Source: Thalassospira xiamenensis M-5 = DSM 17429
GTDB taxonomy: Bacteria > Pseudomonadota > Alphaproteobacteria > Rhodospirillales > Thalassospiraceae
Direction of reading: 5' to 3'
DNA: 64,000 nucleotides
Assembly: GCF_000300235.2 (NCBI RefSeq)
Contig: NZ_CP004388.1
Coordinates: 4,100,001-4,164,000, forward strand
The position numbers were made by a program, and so were the translations under genes. The notes beneath the pieces were generated by a model that worked only from the letters and a program-made list of their open reading frames with translations, was not told the DNA's origin and ran no database searches. Numbering within the stretch: the stretch's first letter is position 1; every line of letters begins with the position of its first letter. This document shows, piece by piece, positions 54,442-63,607 of this stretch.

Positions 54442-55200
54442 GTGCTGGCAGGAAAGAAGGGCCTTATCGTCGGAATTGCCAACGACAAATCGATTGCCTA
54501 TGGCTGTGCACGAATTTTCAACCGGGAGGGTGCAGAGCTTGCGATCACCTATCTGAACGACAAGGCCGAAAAGCATGTCCGCCCCTTGGCAGAGGGACTA
54601 AACGCCGCGATCATCACCCCGCTTGATGTTCAGAACGAAGACCAGATGGATCGATTGTTTGCGGCAATTTCCGATCAATGGGGAAAACTGGATTTTGTCC
54701 TGCATTCCATCGCATTTGCGCCTGGTGATGACCTGCATGGGCGCGTGATCGACTGTTCACGCGACGGGTTTCTGACCGCGATGGATATTTCGTGCCATTC
54801 ATTCCAGCGACTGGCAAAGCGTGCAGAGCCGTTGATGATCGACGGTGGCGCACTTTTGACCGTCACCTATATGGGGTCGGAGCGGGTTATTGATCATTAT
54901 GGGGTGATGGGTCCGGTCAAGGCCGCGCTTGAAAGTGCAACCCGATACATGGCGGCCGAGCTTGGCCCGAAAAACATTCAGGTCCATGCGATTTCACCTG
55001 GCCCCCTTCTGACACGGGCGGCATCGGGCATTGCCGAGTTTGATCACCTTATGACCACCGCCCAAAGCCGGGCACCGGGACGCAGGCTGGTTACCATCGA
55101 CGAGATCGGGGAACTGGCCGCTTTCCTTGCCAGCGACCGGTCACGCGGGATCACGGGCGACGTCATCCATATCGATGGTGGTTATAACATCATGGGCTAA
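54442..55200 (+). CDS. fabI: Enoyl-[ACP] reductase, FabI-type SDR
   Basis: A 252-residue SDR. The NAD turn GLIVGIANDKSIAYG and the catalytic set Tyr143, Tyr153 and Lys160 (YMGSERVIDHYGVMGPVK) match the FabI Tyr-x6-Lys pattern. The substrate loop ends ISPGPLLTRAASGI. The start is a GTG at 54442 with an AGGAG ribosome site; no ATG lies in frame nearby. Divergence of the loop (SPGPLLT instead of the usual SAGPIRT) suggests either a second FabI or a related reductase. It converges with the RTX gene, 12 bp apart. Confidence 0.88.
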   Translation: MLAGKKGLIVGIANDKSIAYGCARIFNREGAELAITYLNDKAEKHVRPLAEGLNAAIITPLDVQNEDQMDRLFAAISDQWGKLDFVLHSIAFAPGDDLHGRVIDCSRDGFLTAMDISCHSFQRLAKRAEPLMIDGGALLTVTYMGSERVIDHYGVMGPVKAALESATRYMAAELGPKNIQVHAISPGPLLTRAASGIAEFDHLMTTAQSRAPGRRLVTIDEIGELAAFLASDRSRGITGDVIHIDGGYNIMG

Positions 55201-55212
55201 AGCAATTTGCCT

Positions 55213-56370
55213 TTAACCGATCATGCTGTCCTCGAACACGATATTGTCCTCGGTGAAATCGGCAAGATCGGTATTTTCAATCAGGACACCATAATCGTAA
55301 TGCCGACCATCACTAAAATCGACATACAACCCGGCGTCCGTTTCCTCTGCATGCTCTAGAAAATCAGCGAAGTCATGGATGCCGCTTTTTTCCTGAAACT
55401 CGGTTCCGAGCTGAAGCCTGTCACCGTTGGAACCTGTTTCAAAATCGGCAATACGGTCGCGTTCGGCACCGCCTTCAAACACCCGCCACAAAAACGTGTC
55501 CGGTCCATCATCCTCTGGATATCTGTCACTGTTGCCGCGCAGGAAATCGTTGCCGTCGCCACCCTCGATGATGTCATGCCCATTGCCACCATGCAGCACA
55601 TCATGCCCGTCGCCACCGCGCAGAACATCATCGCCGAAATGCCCCTGCAGAACATTCCGACCAGCATCGCCGATCAACAGGTCATCATGGATTGTGCCGT
55701 ATAGATTTTCGATATCATGGATCACGTCGCCTTCGGCTTCGCCGCCCTGAAAAACACCGGTTTCAAGGTTGATCGAAACACCGGCATCACCATTGTAGCG
55801 CAGTGTGTCGTTTCCAGCGCCGCCATCGACATAGTCCGCATCGGCACCGGGGCTTAACATATCATCCCCGTCGCCACCCAGAAGGGTATCCTCGCCGTCG
55901 CGCCCTGTGAGGGTATCGTTCCCGCTTCCGCCCAGCAGGGTGTCGTTGCCCGGATCATTGCCAAGATAATCGCCGTACAGAAAATCGTCGCCGTCACCGC
56001 CCAGCAGCAAATCGCTGCCACCGCGCCCCCAAAGCACATTGCTTGCGTCATCGCCGATTACGGTATCGTCAAACGGACTTCCTTCGACCACTTCGATGCC
56101 AACAAGCCGGTCGCCTTGTGCCTCGCCCCCGTGACCGGTTCCGGCTTGCAGATCAACAATCACGCCTTGTGTTGCGGTATCGGTATCGTAGTTGGCGCTA
56201 TCACGTCCTCCGGGGCCACCGTCAAGCAAATCTGCGCCCGGTCCGCCTGTCAGTTCGTCATCCCTGCCTGATCCATAAAGCTGGTCATCGCCCGCGAGCC
56301 CATAAATCGTGTCATTATCACTTGATCCGACAAGGCTATCATTGCCTTCTGTTCCGGTAACGAGTGCCAT
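55213..56370 (-). CDS. RTX-type calcium-binding repeat protein
   Basis: A 385-residue, very acidic protein built mainly of glycine/aspartate-rich nonapeptides (GGxGxDxLx), for example GGDGDDFLYGD, GGSGNDTLTG and GGDGHDVLHGGNGHDII, in at least three blocks separated by repeat-free segments. Such repeats form Ca2+-bound beta-rolls. A C-terminal hydrophobic/acidic tail (ADFTEDNIVFEDSMIG) could be a type I secretion signal; no N-terminal signal is seen. No enzymatic domain is present and no T1SS genes are adjacent. ATG 56370 (MALVTGTEGNDSL) has a GGAGGG ribosome site. Confidence 0.9.
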   Translation of the reverse strand: MALVTGTEGNDSLVGSSDNDTIYGLAGDDQLYGSGRDDELTGGPGADLLDGGPGGRDSANYDTDTATQGVIVDLQAGTGHGGEAQGDRLVGIEVVEGSPFDDTVIGDDASNVLWGRGGSDLLLGGDGDDFLYGDYLGNDPGNDTLLGGSGNDTLTGRDGEDTLLGGDGDDMLSPGADADYVDGGAGNDTLRYNGDAGVSINLETGVFQGGEAEGDVIHDIENLYGTIHDDLLIGDAGRNVLQGHFGDDVLRGGDGHDVLHGGNGHDIIEGGDGNDFLRGNSDRYPEDDGPDTFLWRVFEGGAERDRIADFETGSNGDRLQLGTEFQEKSGIHDFADFLEHAEETDAGLYVDFSDGRHYDYGVLIENTDLADFTEDNIVFEDSMIG

Positions 56371-56523
56371 AACGCCCTCCTGCAACTGACAACATCAACT
56401 GCAGATTTAAATATATATTCCTGCACACATCAACATTCGTAAAATAGAATGAAATATAAACTTGAATTATACAAAATGACCATTTTCAAAAAATGGCGAT
56501 AACGCGTTTTAGGACATGAAATA

Positions 56524-57198
56524 TTAGAAATTATTTTGCCGTTTTCTGAATTTTATTGCGTCATCTGCAAGCGGAGCCGCTTTGACAATTTGCTTCTTAA
56601 GGGCCAGAACCAGATCGGCATCGGGATCCGGTGCGCTGGCAGCGAACAGATCTGCTGTATCACCGCCATTGATCGCAATCATGCGCTTTTCCGTTTCGGC
56701 CTGGGTTTCAACACGCCCGTCGGAAACCAGATGCCGCAAATCAAATCCGGCGGCCTTGAGTGCCGGCGCGATCAGCAATGTGCGATGGCAATCCAGCGGA
56801 TCTTTTTCCGCACACATCAGACAGATTCGGTATTTGCCCGCACCTGATATCAAACGATCAATTCCGGCCCTGAATTCCGGGCGTGCTGCCATCAGGTCGT
56901 AGCTTAGCCGACCATCGGGATACAATGTCGGGTCCTGCGGCTTTCCACCCAGAACATCCCCCATGAAAACGTAAGCAATGCCGTTCTCGCGCAGGAAGGG
57001 GCCAAAGGTATCGGCGTCAAACGCCTTCCAGTAATTCGATCCGCGAAAAGTCCGGATGTCGGCCACCGCCGTAATATCCTGCCCCTTCAGAAGGGCAAGC
57101 AAACTGTCGCGGTCATGCCCCGCATAACCGACGGTCCAGATAATGTTTTGGGGGTAATTGTTGTCCTGATTGTCGTGCATTTTTCCAAAAAACGACAT
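56524..57198 (-). CDS. DUF488 family protein
   Basis: A 224-residue protein. The core DUF488 phrases are TVGYAGHDRDSLLALLKGQDI, VADIRTFRGSNYW and the C-terminal LMCAEKDPLDCHRTLL with its conserved Cys and His pair. The biochemical role is not established. The C-terminal 50 residues are low in recognisable content. It lies upstream of the RTX gene on the same strand with a 150-bp gap, so it is probably separate. Confidence 0.88.
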   Translation of the reverse strand: MSFFGKMHDNQDNNYPQNIIWTVGYAGHDRDSLLALLKGQDITAVADIRTFRGSNYWKAFDADTFGPFLRENGIAYVFMGDVLGGKPQDPTLYPDGRLSYDLMAARPEFRAGIDRLISGAGKYRICLMCAEKDPLDCHRTLLIAPALKAAGFDLRHLVSDGRVETQAETEKRMIAINGGDTADLFAASAPDPDADLVLALKKQIVKAAPLADDAIKFRKRQNNF

Positions 57199-57269
57199 CT
57201 TATTGGGAACCGCAAGACCAAAACAAAAAAAGGCCGCCCCGAAGGACAGCCGTTTTTAAACTTTCATCA

Positions 57270-57344
57270 TGGAGCGGGCGAAGAGATTCGAACTCTCGAC
57301 CCTAACCTTGGCAAGGTTATGCTCTACCCCTGAGCTACGCCCGC
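57270..57344 (-). tRNA. tRNA-Gly (anticodon GCC), copy 1
   Basis: On the minus strand it reads GCGGGCGTAGCTCAGGGGTA, with the anticodon loop TTGCCAA, the T-arm GAGAGTTCGAATCTC and an encoded CCA (57270-57272). The sequence is identical to the copy at 57380-57454, with 35 bp between them. Confidence 0.97.
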
Positions 57345-57379
57345 ATCATCATGAAAGCATGATCAAGGAAACCACCTGA

Positions 57380-57454
57380 TGGAGCGGGCGAAGAGATTCG
57401 AACTCTCGACCCTAACCTTGGCAAGGTTATGCTCTACCCCTGAGCTACGCCCGC
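57380..57454 (-). tRNA. tRNA-Gly (anticodon GCC), copy 2
   Basis: Identical in sequence to the neighbouring copy, including the encoded CCA. It is nearer the promoter at 57492-57519, so both copies are probably processed from one transcript. Confidence 0.97.
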
Positions 57455-57491
57455 ATTCATCAGTATTTCCTGCCCCTGTGGAGCGGCGCGG

Positions 57492-57519
57492 ATAATAGCC
57501 CAACAAAACGCGATTGCAA
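57492..57519 (-). promoter_or_regulatory. Sigma-70-like promoter for tandem tRNA-Gly
   Basis: On the minus strand TTGCAA (57514-57519) and TATTAT (57492-57497) are separated by 16 bp, 38 bp upstream of the first tRNA 5' end. Confidence 0.6.
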
Positions 57520-57671
57520 CCCTTTTTTCCATCAAATCGCCGCCACATCCAGAATGGCGGTTTTCCTTGACTTTTTACCCTTAAAACAGGGAAATCACGC
57601 CAACATGCTGCAATTTGCGTCCTAATTGCAATCTGACGATCTTCGCGCGACCCAGCCAGAAGGAAAACAGG

Positions 57672-58181
57672 ATGAGTGATCCATCAACCGCACTTTTCGA
57701 TTATCTCGAAAATCTTGGGATCAAAACCAGCACTCACGCGCATGTGCCGTTATTCACGGTCGAGGATTCGCAAAAGCTGCGCGGGGATTTGCCAGGCCTT
57801 CATTCCAAGAACCTTTTTGTCAAAGACAAGAAAGATGCCCTGTGGCTTGTCGTGGCCGAGGAAAATACCGAAATCCGCATGAACCATCTGCACAAGACAC
57901 TGGGCTGCGCGCGCCTTTCTTTTGGCAAACCGGAGCTGCTGCTTGAGACGCTGGGCGTCATTCCCGGATCCGTCACACCGTTTGCCCTGATCAACGATCA
58001 TGCGCGCAAGGTCAACTTCGCCCTCGATTCAAAGCTGGCCAAAGGCGACATTCTTAACTTCCACCCCTTGCGGAATGATAGAACCACGACAATTCAATCG
58101 GATGATCTGCTTCGATTTATCACCAGTCTTGGCTACGAAATCAGAATTGTCGATTTTGACGAGGAAATTGGTTCGTTCTGA
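57672..58181 (+). CDS. YbaK/ProX-type aminoacyl-tRNA deacylase
   Basis: A 169-residue editing-domain protein. It starts MSDPSTALFDYLENLGIKTS and has the HVPLFTVEDSQKL segment, the conserved Lys in KNLFVKDKKDALWLVV and the GSVTPFALIND segment typical of ProX/PrdX. Such proteins hydrolyse mischarged Ala- or Cys-tRNA-Pro. ATG 57672 follows an AAACAGG ribosome site; the 19 upstream codons are rejected. Confidence 0.9.
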   Translation: MSDPSTALFDYLENLGIKTSTHAHVPLFTVEDSQKLRGDLPGLHSKNLFVKDKKDALWLVVAEENTEIRMNHLHKTLGCARLSFGKPELLLETLGVIPGSVTPFALINDHARKVNFALDSKLAKGDILNFHPLRNDRTTTIQSDDLLRFITSLGYEIRIVDFDEEIGSF

Positions 58182-58316
58182 TTCCGAACAAATGCTCACA
58201 AAGCCTTTTACCGCGAAACATTAAGCTATAAGACTTACCTAATGTTATGGTTGGACCCCTTGTCGAACAGCGGTTGCGGCATCATCTAGAATCCAGAATT
58301 AGAGAGTAAAGCAATA

Positions 58317-59243
58317 ATGTCCATCATTCTTGACGCCACCGCTGCGAACGCCACCCCGACCGCCGAACAGGACAAAGACCTGATCAAGGACAGCAGCGTA
58401 GAAACATTTGTCCAGGACGTCATCGAACCCTCGATGGAAGTGCCTGTTGTCGTCGATTTCTGGGCCCCTTGGTGCGGTCCATGCAAAAGCCTGACCCCGA
58501 CCATCGAAAAGGTCACACGCGAAGCTGGTGGGCGCGTAAAGCTGGTCAAGGTCAATATCGACGAGAATCAGGAACTGGCGATGCAATTGCGCATCCAGTC
58601 CGTTCCAACGGTCTATGCCTTTAAGGGTGGCCGACCGGTAGATGGTTTTCAGGGCGCACAGCCAGAAAGCGAAGTCCGCGCGTTTTACGAGCGCCTTGCA
58701 GGCGGCCCGATTGAAAGCCCGATTGCCGCAATTCTGGATCAGGCGGCAGGCGCACTGGCGGATGACGACCATGAAACAGCCCACGGCCTTTATGTTGGCG
58801 TCCTTGAACGTGAACCGCAAAACGAAACAGCAATCGGCGGCATGATCCGCTGCATGGTTGCCATGGGTGAGATTGAAGAAACCCGCCATTTTGTAGATAA
58901 CATGGCCGAAGCAGACCGCCTGAAAGCGCCGATTGCATCCGCGATCAGTGCGCTTGAACTGGCGGAAACGGGCTACAGCAAGGAAGACCTTGATGTTGCG
59001 CGTGCCAAAGTGACCGCCAATCCGGAAGACCTGCAGGCACAGTTTGATTTGGGCATGGCCTGCTTTGCCACCAACAAGCGTGAAGAAGCTGTCAACGCCA
59101 TGATTGCGATCATTCGCAAGGATCGCAGCTGGAACGACGATGCCGGTCGCACCCAACTGATTAAATTTTTCGAGGCCTGGGGCCCAATGGACCCGGCCAG
59201 CGTTGCGGGGCGCCGCGCACTCTCGACGGTTTTATTTTCATGA
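58317..59243 (+). CDS. Thioredoxin-TPR protein (CnoX/YbbN-like)
   Basis: A 308-residue protein. The N-terminal thioredoxin fold carries WCGPC (Trp52 to Cys56) in DFWAPWCGPCKSLTP, and the C-terminal half is helical TPR-like (DVARAKVTANPEDLQAQFDL). In E. coli CnoX is a redox-linked holdase that feeds GroEL or DnaK. Here both Cys of the CxxC motif are present, so reductase activity is also plausible. It is first in an operon; the LON-domain gene overlaps by ATGA. Confidence 0.93.
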   Translation: MSIILDATAANATPTAEQDKDLIKDSSVETFVQDVIEPSMEVPVVVDFWAPWCGPCKSLTPTIEKVTREAGGRVKLVKVNIDENQELAMQLRIQSVPTVYAFKGGRPVDGFQGAQPESEVRAFYERLAGGPIESPIAAILDQAAGALADDDHETAHGLYVGVLEREPQNETAIGGMIRCMVAMGEIEETRHFVDNMAEADRLKAPIASAISALELAETGYSKEDLDVARAKVTANPEDLQAQFDLGMACFATNKREEAVNAMIAIIRKDRSWNDDAGRTQLIKFFEAWGPMDPASVAGRRALSTVLFS

Positions 59244-59926
59244 GCATATGCGGTCCTTTTGATCCCAGTTTTTCGGATCTTCCAGATACGATGCCGGTTT
59301 TTCCGCTAAGTGGTGCGCTTTTGCTGCCGCGTGGCCATCTGCCGCTCAATATCTTCGAGCCCCGCTATCTGAACATGATCACGGATGCCCTGGGACAGGA
59401 CCGCATGATCGGCATGGTTCAGCCACGCCCGGACGGGCGAAACACCTATCACATGGACCCCGACAATCCGCCGGTGTTCCAGACCGGCTGTGCGGGTCGC
59501 ATCACGGCGTTCAGTGAAACGGATGATGGCCGTTTCCTGATCACGCTAACGGGTGTCTGCCGATTCAACATCATCGAAGAACTGCCGATGCAAAGTGGCG
59601 GATATCGCGCAGTGCTTGGTGATTTCGCCCCATGGAAGGATGACCTGCTGTTGCCATCGCCGGATTTGCAGCCCGTCAATCGCGACCGGCTCCGGCAAGC
59701 ATTGGAAGGCTATTTTGCTCAGCATTCATTGCGATCCTGCTGGGATACGCTGAGCGATACGGATGATGAAATGCTGGTGACGGCCATTGCAATGGGCTGC
59801 CGCCTCAGCCCGCTTGAAAAACAGGCTTTGCTCGAATGCGCAAGCCTGTATGATCGCGGTGATATGCTGACAACCTTGCTGGAAATGGCGGCCCATCCAC
59901 GGGCCCCGCAAACAGCCACCAATTAA
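59240..59926 (+). CDS. LON substrate-binding (PUA-like) domain protein
   Basis: A 228-residue protein with only the LON N-terminal domain: MPVFPLSGALLLPRGHLPLNIFEPRY, the GMVQPRP strand, and CAGRITAFSETDDGRFLITLTGV. No AAA+ or protease domain follows, so it is a stand-alone substrate-recognition module of unknown partner. It has an ATGA overlap with the thioredoxin gene and is followed at 20 bp by the Trm112 gene. This arrangement recurs in alphaproteobacteria. Confidence 0.93.
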   Translation: MSICGPFDPSFSDLPDTMPVFPLSGALLLPRGHLPLNIFEPRYLNMITDALGQDRMIGMVQPRPDGRNTYHMDPDNPPVFQTGCAGRITAFSETDDGRFLITLTGVCRFNIIEELPMQSGGYRAVLGDFAPWKDDLLLPSPDLQPVNRDRLRQALEGYFAQHSLRSCWDTLSDTDDEMLVTAIAMGCRLSPLEKQALLECASLYDRGDMLTTLLEMAAHPRAPQTATN

Positions 59927-59946
59927 AGTGATATGAAGGCCAGACA

Positions 59947-60135
59947 ATGACCGTGACACATAGCCCGGTAGACCCGAAATTGCTTGAAATCCTCGTTTGC
60001 CCGGTCACAAAGGAAACGCTGGAATATAATCGCGAACGGAATGAGCTGATCAGCGTCAAGGCGGGCCTTGCCTATCCGATCCGCGACGGCATTCCGATCA
60101 TGCTGCCCGACGAAGCCCGCGTCATCGCAGACTGA
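59947..60135 (+). CDS. Trm112 family protein
   Basis: A 62-residue protein with [19 protein letters not shown] and [16 protein letters not shown], the compact Trm112/YcaR-like fold. In eukaryotes and archaea it activates methyltransferases; in bacteria its role is unclear. It follows the LON-domain gene in the same run, and the DUF971 gene starts 2 bp after it. Confidence 0.92.
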   Translation: MTVTHSPVDPKLLEILVCPVTKETLEYNRERNELISVKAGLAYPIRDGIPIMLPDEARVIAD

Positions 60136-60137
60136 TT

Positions 60138-60536
60138 GTGACGGCTTTCATGTCGGAAGACAGCTTTACCCCGCGTTTCAGTCCGGTTGAAATCAACTAT
60201 CTGCGTGATGAACACATTCTGGAAATCATCTGGGATGATGGGCTGACGTCAAAATTCAGTGCCGAACTTCTGCGGGTCGAAAGCCCGTCTGCCGAGGTTC
60301 AGGGACATCATCCGTCCGAGAAAAAAATCATCCCCGGCCGCCGTCATGTCGGCATTATCGACATCGTCCCGGTCGGGAACTATGCGGTGCGCCTTACATT
60401 TGATGATCTGCATGATAGCGGATTGTACAGCTGGCAGTATCTGCGTGACCTGCATGCCAATCAGGATCAGCTCTGGGCTGATTACCTTCGCGCCCTTGAA
60501 ACGCGCGGCCTGTCACGCGATCCTGTGCGCCGTTAA
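60138..60536 (+). CDS. DUF971 / GBBH-like N-terminal domain protein
   Basis: A 132-residue protein beginning GTG at 60138 or ATG at 60150 (MSEDSFTPRFSPVEINY). It holds ILEIIWDDGLTSKFSAELLRVESPSAEVQGH, VGIIDIVPVGNYAVRLTFDDLHDSGLYSWQYL, the DUF971 fold seen as the N-terminal domain of gamma-butyrobetaine hydroxylase and in Fe-S assembly partners. It is last in the operon starting at 58317. Confidence 0.88.
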   Translation: MTAFMSEDSFTPRFSPVEINYLRDEHILEIIWDDGLTSKFSAELLRVESPSAEVQGHHPSEKKIIPGRRHVGIIDIVPVGNYAVRLTFDDLHDSGLYSWQYLRDLHANQDQLWADYLRALETRGLSRDPVRR

Positions 60537-60594
60537 GGCATCAGGCATCCCTGTTTTCGATGAGCCGCCCATTCCATCCGGCCCCATAACCAAA

Positions 60595-60624
60595 AACGGC
60601 CCTGACAACAAAGTCAGGACCGTT
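60595..60624. terminator. Bidirectional terminator
   Basis: AACGGCCCTGAC (60595-60606) pairs with 60613-60624 with one C-A mismatch over AACAAA. It lies between convergent genes ending at 60536 and 60669. Confidence 0.7.
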
Positions 60625-60668
60625 CCTGGGATCAGACAACAAACCGGAAAGTTTGCCGTCGGCAGTGA

Positions 60669-61328
60669 TCAGAAGCGGTAACCAACACCGACACCGAACA
60701 GCCACGGATCAAGATCGGCATCCGCTTTGGTGGCACCACCATTTACCGACACGTCGGTATTCAGATAAATCTTTTTAACATCAACGTTCAGCGACCACGG
60801 ACCGGAGATCGCATAGTCAAAACCGGCCTGGAAGGCATAGCCAAAGCCATCGTCATATTTGACGGAATTGAACTGACCCGGTTTGCTGTCATAGAAGAAC
60901 GTGTAATTGATGCCGGCACCAATATACGGGCTGAAACGCTGATCAGCCATGAAGTGATATTGTGCGGTCAAAGTCGGTGGCAGCAGACGCACACTGCCAA
61001 GGTCCAGATTGCTGGAGCCGGTATTCCAAGTCACATCATGCTTGGAGGTACCAGCGATCAATTCCAGCGCAATGTTATCGGTAATGAAGTAGGAAAAATC
61101 CACTTCAGGAATAACATCGTCATCAACCTTGCCTTCACCCGCAAGCGTGCCGCTGGTGATGTCTTCGTCCGGAACAACCCCGACAACACGACCGCGAATC
61201 ACAATATCGCCTGCCTGTTTCGTTTTAAATGCCGCTTCCTGCGCCTGTGCGCCAGTTGCGGCAATCATCATCGTGCCAACAACAGCGCAGCTGGCCACTG
61301 TGGTCATCAATTTCCGGGTAAGTGTCAT
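60669..61328 (-). CDS. ompW: OmpW family outer-membrane protein
   Basis: A 219-residue eight-stranded porin. The signal peptide (residues about 1-29) ends at AQAQ-E. Signature strands are GDIVIRGRVVGVVPDED, FSYFITDNIALELIAGTSKHD, LPPTLTAQYHFMADQRFSPYIGAGINYTFF and a C-terminal FGVGVGYRF with terminal Phe. OmpW forms a hydrophobic channel; expression often responds to stress. ATG 61328 is chosen over the in-frame 61343. It is a single gene. Confidence 0.94.
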   Translation of the reverse strand: MTLTRKLMTTVASCAVVGTMMIAATGAQAQEAAFKTKQAGDIVIRGRVVGVVPDEDITSGTLAGEGKVDDDVIPEVDFSYFITDNIALELIAGTSKHDVTWNTGSSNLDLGSVRLLPPTLTAQYHFMADQRFSPYIGAGINYTFFYDSKPGQFNSVKYDDGFGYAFQAGFDYAISGPWSLNVDVKKIYLNTDVSVNGGATKADADLDPWLFGVGVGYRF

Positions 61329-61467
61329 GTTTATCCCCTGCATTCAAAAATACGTCATGGGGACACTGCATCTTCGCAAATGCGAAATGCTTGACTCAAA
61401 TCAACACGGCACGACAAAAAGCGACACAATTTTGAATTGTTTTTAACTGCGCGCAGATAACCAAACC

Positions 61468-61502
61468 AAAAGGCGATCTTTAGAAATCAAAGATCGCCTT
61501 TT
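61468..61502. terminator. Terminator of the ubiH-like gene
   Basis: AAAAGGCGATCTTT (61468-61481) pairs perfectly with 61489-61502 over a 7-nt loop. It lies 30 bp after the minus-strand stop at 61532. Confidence 0.85.
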
Positions 61503-61531
61503 GCATCAATCCCCATCTGGATGGGGGAAGA

Positions 61532-62758
61532 TTAAAGCGGTTTACCCTGCATCAGGCGCGGCAGAGTCCCCGCATACCCCATGGCATGGGACATGAAAGT
61601 CTTTTTGAGCGGCGGGATTTTCTGCACAACGGCAAGCCCGATATCGCGCGCCCAACGCACCGGTGCAACATCATTGGAAAACAGCCGATTGGTCACATCG
61701 GTAACCGCCAGCATCACGGTATTATCAAACCGGCGCCATTGCTCGTATTCAGCCAAAACATCAGAACCACCGATATCGCGACCAAGGCGGCGGGCTTCGA
61801 CAAGAATCTCGGCAAGGGCCGCGACATCGCGTATCCCCATATTAAGCCCCTGCCCGGCAATCGGGTGCATGCCATGTGCCGCATCCCCGATCAGGGCGAT
61901 ACGCGGATCGGTATAGCGATAGGCATGCTGCAAACCGAGCGGATAACAAAAACGCGGACCGATGACTTCAAGATCACCAAGGTATCCGTCAAACCGCCGA
62001 TGCAATTCGTCGACAAACGTCTCCTCGTCCAGATTGACAAGATAATTGGCGAGATCGGTTGCTTCCGTCCAGACGATGGAACAACGATCATCGGTCATCG
62101 GCAAAATGGCAAATGGTCCGGCGGGCAGGAAATGCTCCACGGCAAGACCGTTATGGGGCACCTTGTGCTTGACCGTACAGACCACCGCACTTTGCCTGTA
62201 GCTCCATTGGTAGGTCTTGATGCCCGCCCAATTCCGCAGCATCGAATTGCGCCCTTCGGCGCCAATGGCCAACGCGCCGCGGATAGACCGGCCATCTGCC
62301 AATGTAACCGTCATGCCGCCCTGATCACGTGCAATGGTTTCAACACGTGCCGGTGCGATCATTTCGACCAGATCGGTTTCGGCAATAGCCCGATAAAGCG
62401 CGCCACGTGTGATCAGATTCTCGACGATGTAACCCAGAGGCTGGTTTCCGACATCTTTATGATCATAATGAAGGAACAGCGGGCTTACGCCGTCTGCAAT
62501 CCTGATATCAAGGATCGGTTCGGCTTCGTCCGCCATATATTTCCATGCACCAATCACATCAAGCACGGAACGGGAAGCCGCAGCTATGGCGCAAGTACGT
62601 CCATCATAATTGGCAGTGAGGATGGCTTTGGGGTCAGCGTAATCAATCACAACGGAACGCAGGCCACCATGCGCAAGCGCAAGCCCCATCGCCGCACCAT
62701 TCAGCCCCCCGCCAAGAATGATGACATCTGCCTTAATCGTTTCCTGCTGAGCAACCAT
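61532..62758 (-). CDS. UbiH/UbiF/VisC family FAD monooxygenase
   Basis: A 408-residue flavoprotein hydroxylase. FAD turn ADVIILGGGLNGAAMGLALA at the start, the DG motif region GRNSMLRNWAGI, and the GDAAHGMHPIAGQGLNMGIRD motif (about residues 290-310) define the family. It likely hydroxylates a ubiquinone precursor ring. The ATG at 62758 (MVAQQETIKADV) is preferred; a GTG at 62806 is possible. It is divergent from glnK. Confidence 0.92.
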   Translation of the reverse strand: MVAQQETIKADVIILGGGLNGAAMGLALAHGGLRSVVIDYADPKAILTANYDGRTCAIAAASRSVLDVIGAWKYMADEAEPILDIRIADGVSPLFLHYDHKDVGNQPLGYIVENLITRGALYRAIAETDLVEMIAPARVETIARDQGGMTVTLADGRSIRGALAIGAEGRNSMLRNWAGIKTYQWSYRQSAVVCTVKHKVPHNGLAVEHFLPAGPFAILPMTDDRCSIVWTEATDLANYLVNLDEETFVDELHRRFDGYLGDLEVIGPRFCYPLGLQHAYRYTDPRIALIGDAAHGMHPIAGQGLNMGIRDVAALAEILVEARRLGRDIGGSDVLAEYEQWRRFDNTVMLAVTDVTNRLFSNDVAPVRWARDIGLAVVQKIPPLKKTFMSHAMGYAGTLPRLMQGKPL

Positions 62759-62834
62759 CGTGCACACCTTTGCTTTCTGCGCCAGCCGGGCAAAGTCGTA
62801 TGACACCTGACTGGAAAATCCATGTTTCGACAGT

Positions 62835-62846
62835 TTTTACGTAAAA
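62835..62846. other. Perfect 12-bp palindrome TTTTACGTAAAA
   Basis: It lies in the 486-bp gap between the ubiH-like gene (start 62758, minus) and glnK, 77 bp upstream of the ubiH-like start. It is a candidate protein-binding site; no regulator is identified. Confidence 0.35.
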
Positions 62847-63010
62847 CAGCCGTCGAAAGATGCATCTGATTTAACGCGTCACGACCACGGCCACAAGCCG
62901 GAGCAGGAAAATACCGCACATTGCGTCAATCCGGACATTCTCGATCCTGATGACAGCAATGCCGCCACGACATCGCCTTGACGGAAAACAGATTTTTAGA
63001 TCGCTATAGT

Positions 63011-63060
63011 TGATTAAAATTTGTGCATAAATTTTAATCAGCGCCAAAATCTATGCACAA
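63011..63060 (+). promoter_or_regulatory. Candidate NtrC enhancer region and 12-bp dyad upstream of glnK
   Basis: A perfect 12-6-12 inverted repeat (TGATTAAAATTT at 63011-63022, AAATTTTAATCA at 63029-63040) has GTGCAT as its loop. A second inverted pair, TTGTGCATA (63021-63029) and TATGCACAA (63052-63060), overlaps it. The TGCAC-type half-sites are the pattern NtrC uses, and the distance of about 100 bp from the sigma-54 promoter suits an enhancer. Confidence 0.5.
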
Positions 63061-63157
63061 TTAGTATCCTGCCCGCGTTTTGCATCACCCGATCAGATGA
63101 CCTGTTTGTTGAGGAATATATATAAAATTCAAAGCATTAGAAGATTGATTTCGAATC

Positions 63158-63172
63158 TGGCACGATTCTTGG
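63158..63172 (+). promoter_or_regulatory. Sigma-54 (-24/-12) promoter of glnK-amtB
   Basis: TGGCACGATTCTTGG matches the TGGCAC-N5-TTGC consensus with only the final base different. It lies 74 bp upstream of the glnK ATG. Confidence 0.85.
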
Positions 63173-63200
63173 TTTGTAGGTTGCGACTGCGAAATCGTGA

Positions 63201-63584
<384 letters not shown>

Positions 63585-63607
63585 GTCCAGAGACAAGGGG
63601 AGACATT

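Noticed and set aside
61586..62803. 405-codon plus-strand frame opposite the UbiH-like gene
   Set aside because: It is antisense to the FAD-binding motifs; the real gene is on the minus strand.
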